Source of the DNA: JBOGDS01 sp050743075
GTDB taxonomy: Bacteria; Actinomycetota; Actinomycetes; Jiangellales; Jiangellaceae
NCBI GenBank assembly: GCA_050743075.1
Contig: JBOGDS010000024.1
Location: 1 to 50,004 of the forward strand
DNA: 50,004 nucleotides
Direction: 5' to 3'
Part shown: positions 1 through 9,114 of the stretch, one piece after another
Position numbering within the stretch: the first letter of the stretch is position 1
Layout: each line of letters starts with the position of its first letter
Notes under the pieces: generated by a model
Database searches by the model: none
Told to the model about the DNA's origin: nothing
Seen by the model: only the letters and a program-made list of their open reading frames with translations
Position numbers and translations under genes: made by a program

Positions 1-409
1 GCGCAGCGCACCGGCGACGCGCTGGTCGAGCTGTGCCGCCGCGCGCTGGCCGGCGGGGACCAGCCCGACAACGGCGGCGACTGGCCACAGGTCAACGTGA
101 CCATCGGCCGGCGGCTGTTCACCGGCCCGCTGCGCCGCGCCCCGGTGCTCCGGGACGGCGGATGCGCGTTCCACTGCTGCGACCGGCCGCCCGCCTGGTG
201 CGACTGCCACCACTGCACCCACTGGGTCGACGGGGCCCACCAGCCTGGCCAACGGGGTGCTGCTCCGCGGCCACCACCACGCGGTGATCCGCCGCGGCCA
301 CTGGCAGGTGTTCATCGACCCCGCCGACGGGCTAGCCACCTTCATGCCGCCCCCGTGGGTCGACCCCGAGCGCAAACCGCTCCGCAACACCCTGCACCGA
401 AGACCCTGA
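1..409 (+). pseudogene. DUF222/HNH endonuclease C-terminal remnant
   Basis: The reading frame open from base 1 gives QRTGDALVELCRRAL, then VNVTI joined directly to GRRLFTGPLRRAPVLRDGG, then CDRPPAWCDCHHCTHWVDG. At about 230-238 the homology jumps to another frame (PTSLANGVLLRGHHHAVIRR, then GHWQVFIDPADGLATF) and ends at TGA 407-409. This is the HNH half of the abundant actinobacterial DUF222-HNH family, where CDRPPAWCDAHH and HHH form the metal finger. Two lesions are visible: a deletion between the VNVTI and GRRL parts, where the family normally has a linker and a longer stretch, and the later frameshift. An H-to-C change in the DCHHC segment also departs from the usual motif. The 5' end lies outside the window. 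These genes are scattered and often decay in actinobacteria. Bases 410-592 after it show no gene. Confidence 0.75.
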
Positions 410-592
410 CCGCGCGATCAGCGGCGACGGCGCCGTGGCTGCGACGACGCCCTGCGTCCGTCGCTGGTCCCCGCCGTGACGTCCACCGTGTGGTCCCCGA
501 TACGGGTCGAACGGGTAGACGGCTCAGCCCTAGCTCCTCGCGGACAGCCGCCGACCTCGGCATGGGGCTTCACCGCCGCGCAGACGCTCGGC

Positions 593-1414
593 TCATTCCG
601 GAGCGTCGCCGCGGGTCACGTACGCCGGCCGGAGCACGTCGACGAGGTTTCTGCCACGGACGGTCAGCTGGATCGGTGGTAGCTGGTGGAGCAGCGAGTC
701 GCTGCGGGTCCGTGCCGGACCGCGCAGCGGGATCCCGGCCTGGGGGGAGAAGTACGAGTGGAGGCAGTCGGCCAGCGGCACCGCCGCGTCGGCGCCTTCT
801 GCGCGGTCGGCAGCAGGTGGGCCCCCTGACCGCAGGGCGTTCAGGGTTGCGAGCAGGTCTTCGCGGTCGCGTCCTCGCCACCCCAGGATCGCGAATGGGT
901 CGGTGTCGAATGATTCGGCCAGCAGGTAGATCACCGCTGCCAGGTGCTTGCACGGAACCTGCCAGTCCGGGCACGAGCAGTCCAACGACAGTTCGCGCGC
1001 GCTGCTGGGAAACAGCGACAGTCCGACCGAGCTGAAGACGTCCTCGATGTCCTCGGGCATCTCGCCCGCGAGGAGCGTTGCTGTGTACCAGGCATTGTCG
1101 GCCAGCGTCTGGCTCACCTGTGCCCACTCGGTCTTGTCGAACGCCGTGATCCCGATCCGCACCCGGTACGGCCGGGGCCGGCTGCCCTGCACCGCTGCGT
1201 TGACCGTGCCGGCCTCCACGCGCAGCTCCACCACCTGCCCGGCGCGGGCATAGCTCCGGCCTCGCTGCAGCCTGCTGCCCAGGCCGATCGACTCGAGCAC
1301 CTCGATGAACCGCTCGGACCACCAGGTCTGCGCGATCGCACCGCGCTTGCTGCGGGCTTTGATCCCGCCGTCGACGGCCAGCGGTCGCGACGGGGGAGGG
1401 AACCAGCTACTCAC
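593..1414 (-). CDS. SWIM zinc-finger domain protein
   Basis: 273 aa when started at GTG 1414, which overlaps the end of the upstream SNF2 helicase gene by 8 bp; an in-frame GTG lies further up at 1456 but would enlarge the overlap without adding conserved residues. The N-terminal part (WWSERFIEVLESIGLGSRLQ) and the central CSCPDWQVPCKHLAAVIYLL (CxC...CxH, about residues 143-162) are the SWIM zinc-finger signature. In actinobacteria SWIM proteins of this type are regularly encoded beside SNF2-type ATPases and are thought to bind DNA or protein partners of the helicase. The overlap implies translational coupling with the helicase. The exact biochemical role is unknown; family assignment is firm. 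Confidence 0.88.
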   Translation of the reverse strand: MSSWFPPPSRPLAVDGGIKARSKRGAIAQTWWSERFIEVLESIGLGSRLQRGRSYARAGQVVELRVEAGTVNAAVQGSRPRPYRVRIGITAFDKTEWAQVSQTLADNAWYTATLLAGEMPEDIEDVFSSVGLSLFPSSARELSLDCSCPDWQVPCKHLAAVIYLLAESFDTDPFAILGWRGRDREDLLATLNALRSGGPPAADRAEGADAAVPLADCLHSYFSPQAGIPLRGPARTRSDSLLHQLPPIQLTVRGRNLVDVLRPAYVTRGDAPE

Positions 1415-4400
1415 CGACGGCCCCCTCGGACAGGGCGAAGACCTCGCGCAGCGCACCGGTGGACAACTCGGTCAGCCATCGTTCCCCATCGGTGATCACC
1501 AGGTCGGCCAGCGCCTTCTTGTCCTCGATCATCTCGTCGATCTTCTCCTCGAGTGTGCCGACGCAGATGAACTTACGCACCTGCACGTTGCGCTTCTGCC
1601 CGATCCGGAACGCGCGGTCGGTGGCCTGGTTCTCCACCGCCGGGTTCCACCACCGGTCGAGGTGGACGACGTGGTTCGCCGCGGTGAGGTTCAGGCCGGT
1701 GCCGCCGGCTCTCAGCGACAGCAGGAAGACCGACGGGCCTGCGTCGGACTGGAAACGTTCGACCATCTCGTCCCGCCGACTCTTCGGAGTGCCGCCGTGC
1801 AGGTAGAGCAACTCCTGACCGAACCGTGCCGACAGGTGAGGGAGCAGCAGCTCGGCGAACTCGGTGAACTGGGTGAAGCACAGCACCTTGTCGCCCTCGG
1901 CGAGGATCTCTTCGAGGATCTCCTCTAGCCTGATCACCTTCCCTGACCGTCGTCCGACCGCCGAGCGGTCGTGCAGCAACTGCGCGGGGTGGTTGCAGAC
2001 CTGCTTGAGCTTGGCCATCGCGGCCAGCACGTTGCCGCGGCGCTCGATCCCCGCGGAGTTCTCGATCCGGGCCATCATCTCGTCCACGACGACCTGGTAC
2101 AGCGAGGCCTGCTCGGCGGTGAGCTGGCAGTACTGCTTGATCTCGATCTTCTCCGGCAGGTCGTCGATGATCTGGGGATCGGTCTTGAGCCGGCGCAGGA
2201 CGTACGGGCGGGTGATCGCGCGCAGCCGCTTGGCCGGCTCGGTGTGCCCGTGACGTTCCACCGGGATCGCGTACCGGGCGCGGAAGGTCTCAGCGGAGCC
2301 GAGGATGCCGGGGTTGAGGAAGTCCATGACCGACCACAGCTCGGCCAGCCGGTTCTCCATGGGGGTTCCGGTCAGCGCGATCCTGTGCTCGGCACGCAGC
2401 CGTCGTACCGCCTTGGCCGAGCGGGACAGGCTGTTCTTCACCGCCTGCGCCTCGTCGAGCACCACCCGCCGCCAGTCGTACACCGCCAGCTCGTCCATGT
2501 CTCTGGTCGCCGTCGCGTAGGTCGTCACGACCAGGTCGGCGCCGGCCAGCTCGTCGCGAAGTTCGTCGCCGTGTCGCCGCCCCGGCCCGTGGTGCGCGTA
2601 CACCCGCAGGCCCGGGGCGAACTTGGCCGCCTCCCGCTGCCAGTTGCCCACCAGCGACATCGGGCAGAGCAGCAGCGTGACGCCGCCATCCGACTCCTCG
2701 GCGCGCCGCAGCGACTCCAGCGCCAGCAGCTGGATCGTCTTGCCCAGTCCCATGTCGTCGGCGAGGCAGGCGCCCAGCCCGAGCGACGACAGGAAGTCCA
2801 GCCACGACAGGCCGCGCTGCTGGTACGGCCTGAGGCTCGCGCGGAACCCGGCCGGCTCGGTCATCGGGCGCAGGGCGCGCTCGGCGGCGCCGGAGAGCAG
2901 GTCACCCAGCCAGCCGTCGGCGTGGACGGCGTTTAGCGGCAGTGGGGTGTCCACGTCAGCGGGATGGCTGGCGGCCAGCGCCAGAACCTCGCTGGCGGTC
3001 TTCCGGTCGGGCTTGCTTCGCAGGAACTCGAGCCCGCGCCGTACTTGCTCGGGATCGACCGCTACCCACTGCCCGCGCAGCCGTACGAGCGGGGCCTTGG
3101 TCGCGGCGAGCACGGCGATCTCCTCTTCGGTGAGAGTCTCGTCGCCGATTGCGAGCTGCCATTCGAACTGTACGAGCTGGTCGCGGCCGAACTTCCTCTT
3201 CTTGGTCACGACGCCGTCGGTCGGGGTGCTCGCGGACGCAGCGAGCCCGAGCCGGCGGCGGCGGTCCCACCAGGAGGGCAGCAGGACGCCGAAACCCGCT
3301 TCGTCCAGCACCCCGGCCGCCATGGACAGGAACCCGTACGCCCCCTCGGCGTCCAGCTCCAGCGCGCTCGGGCGCGCCTGCCGCAGCGCCGGCGCCAGCT
3401 CGGGATAGATCCGGCTGGCGCGACCGAGCTCGGCCAGCAGCAGCTGTTCCGGCCGGTCCATCCAACGGCGCAATCCACCGCCGGAGCTCCAGACCTGCTC
3501 GGCCGGCACCAGCAGGCTCGGGTCGTCGACCGACTGCAGCAGGAACTCCAGCCGCCAGCGGCCCTCCTCGGTCGGTTCAGCCTCCGCGGAGTCGGCCTGG
3601 ATGTCGCCGTCGAGCGCCGCGACTACATTGGCCTCGGTCAGCCGGAAGGTGGCCCGAGCCGGCCCGGTCTGCCCGACACCGAAGCCCGCCCACGCCGCAA
3701 GTGCCCGCTCGAGGTCGTCGATCTCGTCCGGCTCGGCGTCGAAGCGCCCATCCGCAGTCGACAACGCCGCCAGCCAGGGTTCAGCGGCTGGGGGCCGTTT
3801 CGGGCGTCGGCCCTGTCTCGGCGGTAGCAGGTCCAGCAGCGACCCGGCCTGCTCGCCGGTCGCGGCCGCGTGTTCGCGCATCGCCGCGTCGACCAGCGCG
3901 TGCAACGCCGCCGAGACCAGCTCGTTCGGGTTCTGACCTGCGGTCTCCACCGGAAAGTCGGACTCCGCCCGGCCGACCGGGGGCAACGCGGCGGTCAGCG
4001 CCTGCAGAGCCACGATGTCCGGCCCCTGCAGGACCGGCCGCCACCGGGCCGAAGCGCCCTGGTGGTCCTGGTCCAGCGTTGGCAGCACCCGCCCCCTCGT
4101 CGCCAGCTCACGCGCGAAGGTCGTCAGCTCAGCGAGGAACCGCACCGAGGCGCCATAGCGAACCGAGTCGGCTGGCGCGTCGAGCACACCCGAGGTCGCG
4201 GCGGGGTCGAACCAGACCACCGGCACCGACCATGGCAGCAGCACCGGTGCAGACTGCGCCGGGGGCCGGGGCGTGATCCGGACCAGCTCCGGGGAGTCCA
4301 GCGGCGCGGTGCGCAGCGAGGGCAGCAGCAGCGTTGCCGTTCCGTGCTTACCCGGATGGATGTCCGCCACCGCGTCGGCCGGCGCCGCGAACGGATGCGG

Positions 4401-4508
4401 TCGGGCCGTGCGCAGCGCCTGGCTGGGGCTCTTCACCGTGCGTTCGGCGTCTTCGGCCCAGAGGCACAAACCTCGCCGGTGTGACCAGAATCCGTGTACG
4501 GCAAGCAT
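1407..4508 (-). CDS. SNF2-family DEAD/DEAH-box helicase/ATPase
   Basis: 1033 aa, the normal size for bacterial SNF2 (Swi2/Snf2, RapA/HepA-like) ATPases. The N-terminal half (about residues 1-540) is the family-specific region. The ATPase core follows: Walker A LADDMGLGKTIQLLALE near residue 585, the DEAQ box in VVLDEAQAVKN near 686, and ALTGTPMENRLAELWSVMDF (motif III). The C-terminal helicase lobe contains VLCFTQFTEF, LSLRAGGTGLNLTAANHV and DRAFRIGQKRNVQVRKFI (motifs IV-VI). It should translocate on double-stranded DNA using ATP and remodel protein-DNA complexes. It forms an operon with the downstream SWIM zinc-finger gene (8-bp overlap). Start ATG 4508 gives MLAVHGFWSHRRGLCLWAED, a usual N-terminus for this group. 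No lesion seen. Confidence 0.93.
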   Translation of the reverse strand: MLAVHGFWSHRRGLCLWAEDAERTVKSPSQALRTARPHPFAAPADAVADIHPGKHGTATLLLPSLRTAPLDSPELVRITPRPPAQSAPVLLPWSVPVVWFDPAATSGVLDAPADSVRYGASVRFLAELTTFARELATRGRVLPTLDQDHQGASARWRPVLQGPDIVALQALTAALPPVGRAESDFPVETAGQNPNELVSAALHALVDAAMREHAAATGEQAGSLLDLLPPRQGRRPKRPPAAEPWLAALSTADGRFDAEPDEIDDLERALAAWAGFGVGQTGPARATFRLTEANVVAALDGDIQADSAEAEPTEEGRWRLEFLLQSVDDPSLLVPAEQVWSSGGGLRRWMDRPEQLLLAELGRASRIYPELAPALRQARPSALELDAEGAYGFLSMAAGVLDEAGFGVLLPSWWDRRRRLGLAASASTPTDGVVTKKRKFGRDQLVQFEWQLAIGDETLTEEEIAVLAATKAPLVRLRGQWVAVDPEQVRRGLEFLRSKPDRKTASEVLALAASHPADVDTPLPLNAVHADGWLGDLLSGAAERALRPMTEPAGFRASLRPYQQRGLSWLDFLSSLGLGACLADDMGLGKTIQLLALESLRRAEESDGGVTLLLCPMSLVGNWQREAAKFAPGLRVYAHHGPGRRHGDELRDELAGADLVVTTYATATRDMDELAVYDWRRVVLDEAQAVKNSLSRSAKAVRRLRAEHRIALTGTPMENRLAELWSVMDFLNPGILGSAETFRARYAIPVERHGHTEPAKRLRAITRPYVLRRLKTDPQIIDDLPEKIEIKQYCQLTAEQASLYQVVVDEMMARIENSAGIERRGNVLAAMAKLKQVCNHPAQLLHDRSAVGRRSGKVIRLEEILEEILAEGDKVLCFTQFTEFAELLLPHLSARFGQELLYLHGGTPKSRRDEMVERFQSDAGPSVFLLSLRAGGTGLNLTAANHVVHLDRWWNPAVENQATDRAFRIGQKRNVQVRKFICVGTLEEKIDEMIEDKKALADLVITDGERWLTELSTGALREVFALSEGAVGE

Positions 4509-4591
4509 TCCGGCGTTCTCCTTCGCTCCCCTACGACCACGCCGGCGCCAAGCTAGCGAACACGACCGGCCAACAGGGCTCCGCCACGCGC

Positions 4592-5020
4592 GGTGGCCAA
4601 GAAATGGTCGGGCCAGGCCGCCGCCATCGCGCTGCGCGCCCGCGCCCGGGCGACCCCGCCTCGCGGCCCAGGTTCTGATCTATCCGATGCCTCGCTGCGA
4701 CACCCCGTCGTACGCCGAGAACGCGACGGGCTACGGCCTGAGCGCCGAGACCGCACGCTGGTACTGGAAGCAGTACCTGGCCAGCCCGACGGACGGGGAT
4801 CTGGCCGAGGCTTCGCCGCTGCGTGCCGCCGACCTCGCCTGCGGCGTTCGTCCTGACCTGCGAATACGACCCGCTCCGCGACGAGGGCGAGGTCTACGCC
4901 CGGAGGCTGGCGGCTGCCGGGGTGCCGGTAAGGGCGGTTCGGGAGGCCGGGATGATCCACGGCTACGCACGCCTGGCGTTGCTCGATGTTGCCGGCGATC
5001 GCCCCGCTGGCACTCACACA
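4592..5020 (+). pseudogene. alpha/beta hydrolase fold-3 (HSL/Aes-like) remnant
   Basis: Three frames share the homology. Near 4605 one reads SGQAAAIALRARARA (the helix after the nucleophile elbow). Another frame reads AQVLIYPMPRCDTPSYAENA and YWKQYLASPTDGDLAEASPL. From 4823 a third reads PAFVLTCEYDPLRDEGEVYA, ending with VREAGMIHGYARLALL, which supplies the Asp (EYDPLRDE) and His (IHGY) of the triad. The first ~150 residues, including HGGG and most of the GDSAGG elbow, are missing, and at least two frameshifts interrupt the rest. It is therefore a dead C-terminal fragment of a hormone-sensitive-lipase-type esterase. It lies between the helicase start and tRNA-Ala. Confidence 0.75.
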
Positions 5021-5214
5021 GCCGGTCAGAGAACCACGCTCGATTCATTGCGCCGAGACAGATCGGCTGTGCCTCAGATGCAACTCGTGTGGACCCGATC
5101 CTGCTCCGTCACCGCGTCGACTCGGCAGAGTCGTAGGACGGAACATGATCACCAAGGAGCCAGCGAACAGCTACAGATCAAAGCGTTTCCGCCGGTCAGA
5201 GCCGGTCTGTTGGG

Positions 5215-5288
5215 TGGAGCTGAGGGGATTTGAACCCCTGACCCCCTCGATGCGAACGAGGTGCGCTACCGGACTGCGCCACAGCCCC
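5215..5288 (-). tRNA. tRNA-Ala(CGC)
   Basis: On the minus strand the sequence begins GGGGCTG and ends CAGCTCC plus discriminator A, giving a 7-bp acceptor stem with one G-U pair. The anticodon stem-loop is CCTCG-TTCGCAT-CGAGG, so the anticodon is CGC (codon GCG, alanine). The T arm is GGGGTTCAAATCCCC. A CCA tail is not encoded immediately after the discriminator (CCCA is present instead). GCG is a common alanine codon in this high-GC genome. Confidence 0.95.
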
Positions 5289-5347
5289 CGGAGACCCGCA
5301 GAAGGATAACAGCCGAGGCTGGACGGCTCCGAATCCGCCGTGTGCGC

Positions 5348-6100
5348 TCAGTCGCCGACAGCCCGCCGGTGTTCCGGCAGCTCCGCTGCCTCGTCGTCGG
5401 ACGGCTCCGGCGTACGCCGCTGGGGTGGCAGCACAATCGAGTCCGCCGGGTTGAGCCGGCCGGATGTCCACGCTCCCGCCGACGAGAGGTCGATCGTCCG
5501 GACGGCCGGCGGTTCGGCTCTTGCCTTCGACATATAGGTCGGGCGCGGGACTGGAACGGGCTCCCAGGCGTCCGGGTCGGCTGCCGGCAGGGGTTCCGGC
5601 TCGTCCAGGACGGCGATCCGGCCGCGCGGCCGCTCGTCGACGGCCGCGAACGCCATCCGACGCTGCGCAACCGACCGTCGTCGCGCCTGTGCCACCGCGG
5701 CACGACGGGCCAACGCCAGGAAGATTGCCAGCATCGTCGCGGGGACCGTGACGGCGAATCCGGGTAGCCGGCCAGCAGCAGCGCCTGCACCGAGGACGGC
5801 CAGTATCGCCGCCAGCATCATCAGCACGCGGCGACGTCGCCTGGCGGCCACCGCGAAGCTCTCGCCGAGCCCCCGATCGGGTTCCGCGACTGCCATCGGC
5901 CCGACATCCGCCGGGGGGAGGTCGACCACCGGGTGCCGCCCCCGCGACGTTGCCGCCGATCGGGGCACGACGCGTACCCCTCGGGCGGCATCGAGCTCAC
6001 GGGCGTCGTCGACCTCCTCGTGGCGGCGGACCCACCGGGGGACCAGCACGGCCGCCCAGGCGGCCACGATCGCCGCGTAGATCAGTCCGCTCGACCCCAC
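5348..6100 (-). CDS. sepX: Divisome protein SepX / Glp receptor GlpR
   Basis: 250 aa from GTG 6100 (N-terminus GSSGLIYAAIVAAWAAVLVP after the start); an upstream GTG at 6130 only adds nine unconserved residues. The SSGLIYA(A/V)IV.AWAA.LVP(R/M)W N-terminal transmembrane helix is the hallmark of the actinobacterial SepX/GlpR family. A second hydrophobic region (VLMMLAAILAVLGAGAAAG and FAVTVPATMLAIFLALARR) gives two more membrane helices, followed by a long polar, Arg/Pro-rich cytoplasmic tail. In Streptomyces SepX stabilises cell-division septa. In Corynebacterium GlpR is the membrane receptor of the moeA-like protein Glp, which binds FtsZ. Here the Glp gene is in the same strand run (7888-9114), matching that partnership. 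Last gene of the block, directly upstream of tRNA-Ala. Confidence 0.85.
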   Translation of the reverse strand: MGSSGLIYAAIVAAWAAVLVPRWVRRHEEVDDARELDAARGVRVVPRSAATSRGRHPVVDLPPADVGPMAVAEPDRGLGESFAVAARRRRRVLMMLAAILAVLGAGAAAGRLPGFAVTVPATMLAIFLALARRAAVAQARRRSVAQRRMAFAAVDERPRGRIAVLDEPEPLPAADPDAWEPVPVPRPTYMSKARAEPPAVRTIDLSSAGAWTSGRLNPADSIVLPPQRRTPEPSDDEAAELPEHRRAVGD

Positions 6101-6313
6101 GCCATGTGACGCTACGGGCCCTTCCGCCACGGGCGGTGGACCCGAACCGGTGTGTCGCCCGTAACGGGTGTGACAAGCGTGACCGACCGTCGGCCCTCAC
6201 TTCACCAGGCCAACAGGTGCTTCACGAGGTTCCGGTGCCTCGTGAAGCACCCGCCAGGGTGGTGGACGTGATCAACGGGCGTGGCCCACCATGACGCGGG
6301 CGCGGCGCAGCGG

Positions 6314-6916
6314 TCAGGGCGAGGCGGACTCGCGGGACGCGCGCCACCGCCGCAGCAGGCCGCCGGGCACCTCGTCGACGGTCAGCGCGAACGACAGGTG
6401 GTCGCGCCAGTCGCCGTCGATGTGCAGGAACCTCTCCCGTAGCCCCTCCTGCCGGAAGCCGAGCTTCTCGACCACCCGCAGGGACGCGGCGTTCTCGGGG
6501 CGGATGTTCACCTCGATGCGGTGCAGCCCGACGGTGAAGAAGCAGTGGTCGACGGCCAGCGCCAATGCGGTGGGGATCACGCCGCGGCCGGCGACCTCGC
6601 GGTCGACCCAGTAGCCGGCACTCGCCATCCGGGCCGAGCCCCAGGTGATGCTCGAGATCGTGAGCTGGCCGGCCAGCCGGCCGTCGTAGGTGACGGCCCA
6701 GGGCAGCGCCTCGCCGGTGCGGGCCTGCACGGCAAACCGACGCACCATCTGCCGGTAGCTCGCCGGGAACCGGACCTGGGGTGACGGCGGCGTCGGCTCC
6801 CACGGCCGCAGCCACTCGACGTTGCGCTCGCGTATCGCCGCCCACACCTTCGCGTCGCGATGGCGCAGCGGACGGAGCCCGACCGGCCCCTCGGCGAGGC
6901 GGACCGGCCAGGACAA
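6314..6916 (-). CDS. rimJ: GNAT N-acetyltransferase, RimJ/RimL type
   Basis: 200 aa. The acetyl-CoA-binding core is visible as SAGYWVDREVAGRGVIPTAL, and the C-terminal GNAT strand-helix as LHRIEVNIRPENAASLRVVE followed by KLGFRQEGLRERFLHIDGDW. These features are typical of ribosomal-protein-alanine acetyltransferases of the RimJ subfamily, which acetylate protein N-termini. The best start appears to be TTG 6916, preceded by AGGTGAG; no ATG or GTG lies in this frame close by. The gene follows mog by 14 bp. A rimJ-type acetyltransferase in this position between the molybdenum-cofactor genes and sepX is a familiar actinobacterial arrangement. The substrate is not deducible. Confidence 0.85.
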   Translation of the reverse strand: MSWPVRLAEGPVGLRPLRHRDAKVWAAIRERNVEWLRPWEPTPPSPQVRFPASYRQMVRRFAVQARTGEALPWAVTYDGRLAGQLTISSITWGSARMASAGYWVDREVAGRGVIPTALALAVDHCFFTVGLHRIEVNIRPENAASLRVVEKLGFRQEGLRERFLHIDGDWRDHLSFALTVDEVPGGLLRRWRASRESASP

Positions 6917-6930
6917 CCGCTCACCTGCGC

Positions 6931-7401
6931 TCAGTGGTCGCCTCCATGGACCTGGTCGACGGCGTGGGCCAGCACGGGCGCCAGCACCGCCATGGCGTCC
7001 CGCACGCCAGCCGGCGAACCCGGCAGGTTCACGATCAACGTGCGACCGGCCAGACCCGACGTGCCGCGCGAAAGCGCCGCCGTCGCCACACCCTTGCCCG
7101 CACCGTACGCCCGGATCGCCTCCGCGACACCGGGCACCTCGCGGTCGACGACGCGGCGCGTCATCTCCGGGGTGAGGTCGCGCGGCGTCAGCCCGGTACC
7201 GCCGGAGGTCACGACCACGTCGTACCCGTCCGCGACGGCGGCACGTAGCGCCGCCTCCACCGGCTCTCCGTCCGGTACCACCTCAGGACCGTCGACGTCG
7301 AACCCCATCTCCCGTAGTCCGTCGCGGGCGATCGGACCGCCGCGGTCCTCGTAGACGCCAGCCGACGCGCGGGTGGAGACCGTGACGACGAGCGCCTTCA
7401 C
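6931..7401 (-). CDS. mog: Molybdopterin adenylyltransferase (MogA/MoaB family)
   Basis: 156 aa from GTG 7401, which overlaps the moaC stop by 4 bp (GTGA). The longer upstream open frame is only a shadow of moaC. Motifs: KALVVTVSTRASAGVYEDRG at the N-terminus; VVVTSGGTGLTPRDLTPE, the molybdopterin-binding SGGTG loop plus D-x-TPE; LIVNLPGSPAGVRDAM near the end. MogA/MoaB adenylates molybdopterin using Mg-ATP so that MoeA can insert molybdate. Coupled to moaC and the moeA-like glp, it forms a three-gene cofactor set. Confidence 0.92.
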   Translation of the reverse strand: MKALVVTVSTRASAGVYEDRGGPIARDGLREMGFDVDGPEVVPDGEPVEAALRAAVADGYDVVVTSGGTGLTPRDLTPEMTRRVVDREVPGVAEAIRAYGAGKGVATAALSRGTSGLAGRTLIVNLPGSPAGVRDAMAVLAPVLAHAVDQVHGGDH

Positions 7402-7883
7402 GAAGCCGCCCCGGCCCGCCGCCAGGTTCCGGAGCGTCCACCGGTCTTCTCCTCGATCCGGACGTCCGTGATCACCGCGCCCTTGTCGACGGCCTTCACC
7501 ATGTCGACGACGGTGAGGGCGGCCGTCGCGACCGCCGTCAGCGCCTCCATCTCCACGCCGGTCCGGTCGGCGGTCCGTACGGTCGCCGCGATCTCGACCG
7601 CGTCGTCGGCGACGGACACGTCCACCGACACCGCGTGCAGCGCCAGCGGATGGCACAGAGGAACCAGTTCGGGTGTTCGCTTCGCCCCCTGGATGCCCGC
7701 GATCCGTGCCACAGCGAGCGCGTCGCCCTTCGGCACGCCAGGACCACGCAGCAGCGCGACGACCTCCGGGGCCACCAGCACGCGCCCCGACGCCGTCGCC
7801 GTCCGTACCGTCACGTCCTTGCCGGACACGTCGACCATCCGGGCGACGCCCGTGTCGTCGACGTGTGTCAACCGCTCACCCAC
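7398..7883 (-). CDS. moaC: Cyclic pyranopterin monophosphate synthase MoaC
   Basis: 161 aa from GTG 7883, four bases after the glp stop. Recognised by MVDVSGKDVTVRTATASGRV, GIQGAKRTPELVPLCHPLAL (LCHP, a conserved active-site segment), TGVEMEALTAVATAALTVVD (EMEALT) and MVKAVDKGAVITDVRIEEKT (DMVKA.DK, the catalytic Asp/Lys region). MoaC converts the MoaA product 3',8-cyclo-7,8-dihydro-GTP to cyclic pyranopterin monophosphate in molybdenum cofactor synthesis. moaA is not in the window. Length and all key motifs look intact. Confidence 0.95.
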   Translation of the reverse strand: MGERLTHVDDTGVARMVDVSGKDVTVRTATASGRVLVAPEVVALLRGPGVPKGDALAVARIAGIQGAKRTPELVPLCHPLALHAVSVDVSVADDAVEIAATVRTADRTGVEMEALTAVATAALTVVDMVKAVDKGAVITDVRIEEKTGGRSGTWRRAGAAS

Positions 7884-7887
7884 GTCC

Positions 7888-9114
7888 TCAGCCCTTCCGG
7901 CGTTCGAGCAGCACCGTGTCGACCACCTGGCCGGCGGCGATCTCGGTGACGTGTTCCGGGACGACGACGAGCGCATTCGCGTACGCGAGATCCGCGAGCC
8001 GATGCGAGGCCTGCCCGGCGAGTGGGGTGACCAGGTACGACCCGTCCGGCGCCGGCTGCCAGCGGGCCCGGGCGAACTGTCGCTTGCCCTCGCGCGAGCG
8101 CAACGTCGACTGCAGGATCGCCTTGACACTGGGCCGGTGCAGCCGCGAGACGCCGAGCATCTTGCGGATCGCCGGGCGGACGAAGACCTCGAAGGACACG
8201 AAGGCGCTCACCGGGTTTCCGGGCAGCGTGAAGATCGGCGTCGCCTCCACGCCGACGGTGCCGAAGCCCTGCGGCATGCCCGGCTGCATGGCGACCTTCT
8301 CGAACGTGACTGTGCCGAGCTCGGCCAGCACCTGCTTGACGACGTCATACGCGCCCGCGCTGACGCCGCCGCTGGTCACCACGAGGTCGGCGCGGACCAG
8401 CTGGTCCTCGATCAGGCTCAGCAACGTGGTCTCGTCGTCGGAAACGGGCGCGACCCGGTAGGCCACCGCGCCTGCCTCGCGCGCGGCTGCCGTCAGCGTG
8501 AACGAGTTGGAATCGGTGATCTGGCCGCGCGCCAGCGGCAGCCCGGGCTCGACGAGCTCGCGGCCGGTGGAGATCACGACGACGCGCGGACGCGGCCGCA
8601 CCCTGACCCGGTCCTTGCCGACGGCGGCGAGCAGCCCCACCTGTGCGGCACCCAGGAACGTGCCGCTGGTCAGCACGGTGTCGCCCTTGGCGACGTCCTC
8701 GCCCACCTGTCGCAGGTGCCTGCCCGCGGGCGCGGTGGCGCTGATGCGAACGCGAGCGGTGCCGCCATCGGTCTGTTCGACCGGGACGACCGCGTCGGCA
8801 CCGGTAGGAATCGGCGCGCCGGTCATGATCCTGGCGGCCAACCCCGGCCCGATCGCGGTGGCCTCGGTCTCGCCGGCGGCGATGTCGGCGACGACAGGCA
8901 GTTCGACCGGGTTGGCTTCGTCCGCGTCGGCGACGTCCTCGGCGCGCACGGCGTATCCGTCCATCGCCGAGTTGTCGAACTGCGGGAGCGGCCAGGGTGC
9001 GATGACATCCTCGGCGAGGACGCAGCCGTGCGCGTCGAGGAGCTGAACGTTGAGCGGGGTCAGCGGCCGGACCGCCGAGAGCACGTCGGAGAGGTGGTCG
9101 GCGACCCGCTTCAC
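7888..9114 (-). CDS. glp: Gephyrin-like molybdotransferase Glp (MoeA family)
   Basis: 408 aa from GTG 9114, which overlaps the galU stop by 4 bp. MoeA domains are all present: PQFDNSAMDGYAVRAEDV, IMTGAPIPTGADAVVPVE, VVISTGRELVEPG, VTSGGVSAGAYDVVK and FTLPGNPVSAFVSFE, then domain IV to the C-terminus. MoeA ligates molybdate to adenylated molybdopterin. In actinobacteria the copy encoded between galU and rimJ/sepX is Glp, shown in Corynebacterium to bind FtsZ and to be recruited by the membrane protein GlpR (SepX). The position here, in the same operon-like run as sepX, argues for Glp rather than a purely metabolic MoeA; coupling with moaC and mog suggests it may still act in cofactor synthesis. 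Confidence 0.9.
   Translation of the reverse strand: MKRVADHLSDVLSAVRPLTPLNVQLLDAHGCVLAEDVIAPWPLPQFDNSAMDGYAVRAEDVADADEANPVELPVVADIAAGETEATAIGPGLAARIMTGAPIPTGADAVVPVEQTDGGTARVRISATAPAGRHLRQVGEDVAKGDTVLTSGTFLGAAQVGLLAAVGKDRVRVRPRPRVVVISTGRELVEPGLPLARGQITDSNSFTLTAAAREAGAVAYRVAPVSDDETTLLSLIEDQLVRADLVVTSGGVSAGAYDVVKQVLAELGTVTFEKVAMQPGMPQGFGTVGVEATPIFTLPGNPVSAFVSFEVFVRPAIRKMLGVSRLHRPSVKAILQSTLRSREGKRQFARARWQPAPDGSYLVTPLAGQASHRLADLAYANALVVVPEHVTEIAAGQVVDTVLLERRKG

Noticed and set aside
97..1035. 312-aa plus-strand open frame
   Set aside because: Only its start follows the HNH remnant; the rest is Arg/Pro-rich antisense shadow of the SWIM gene.
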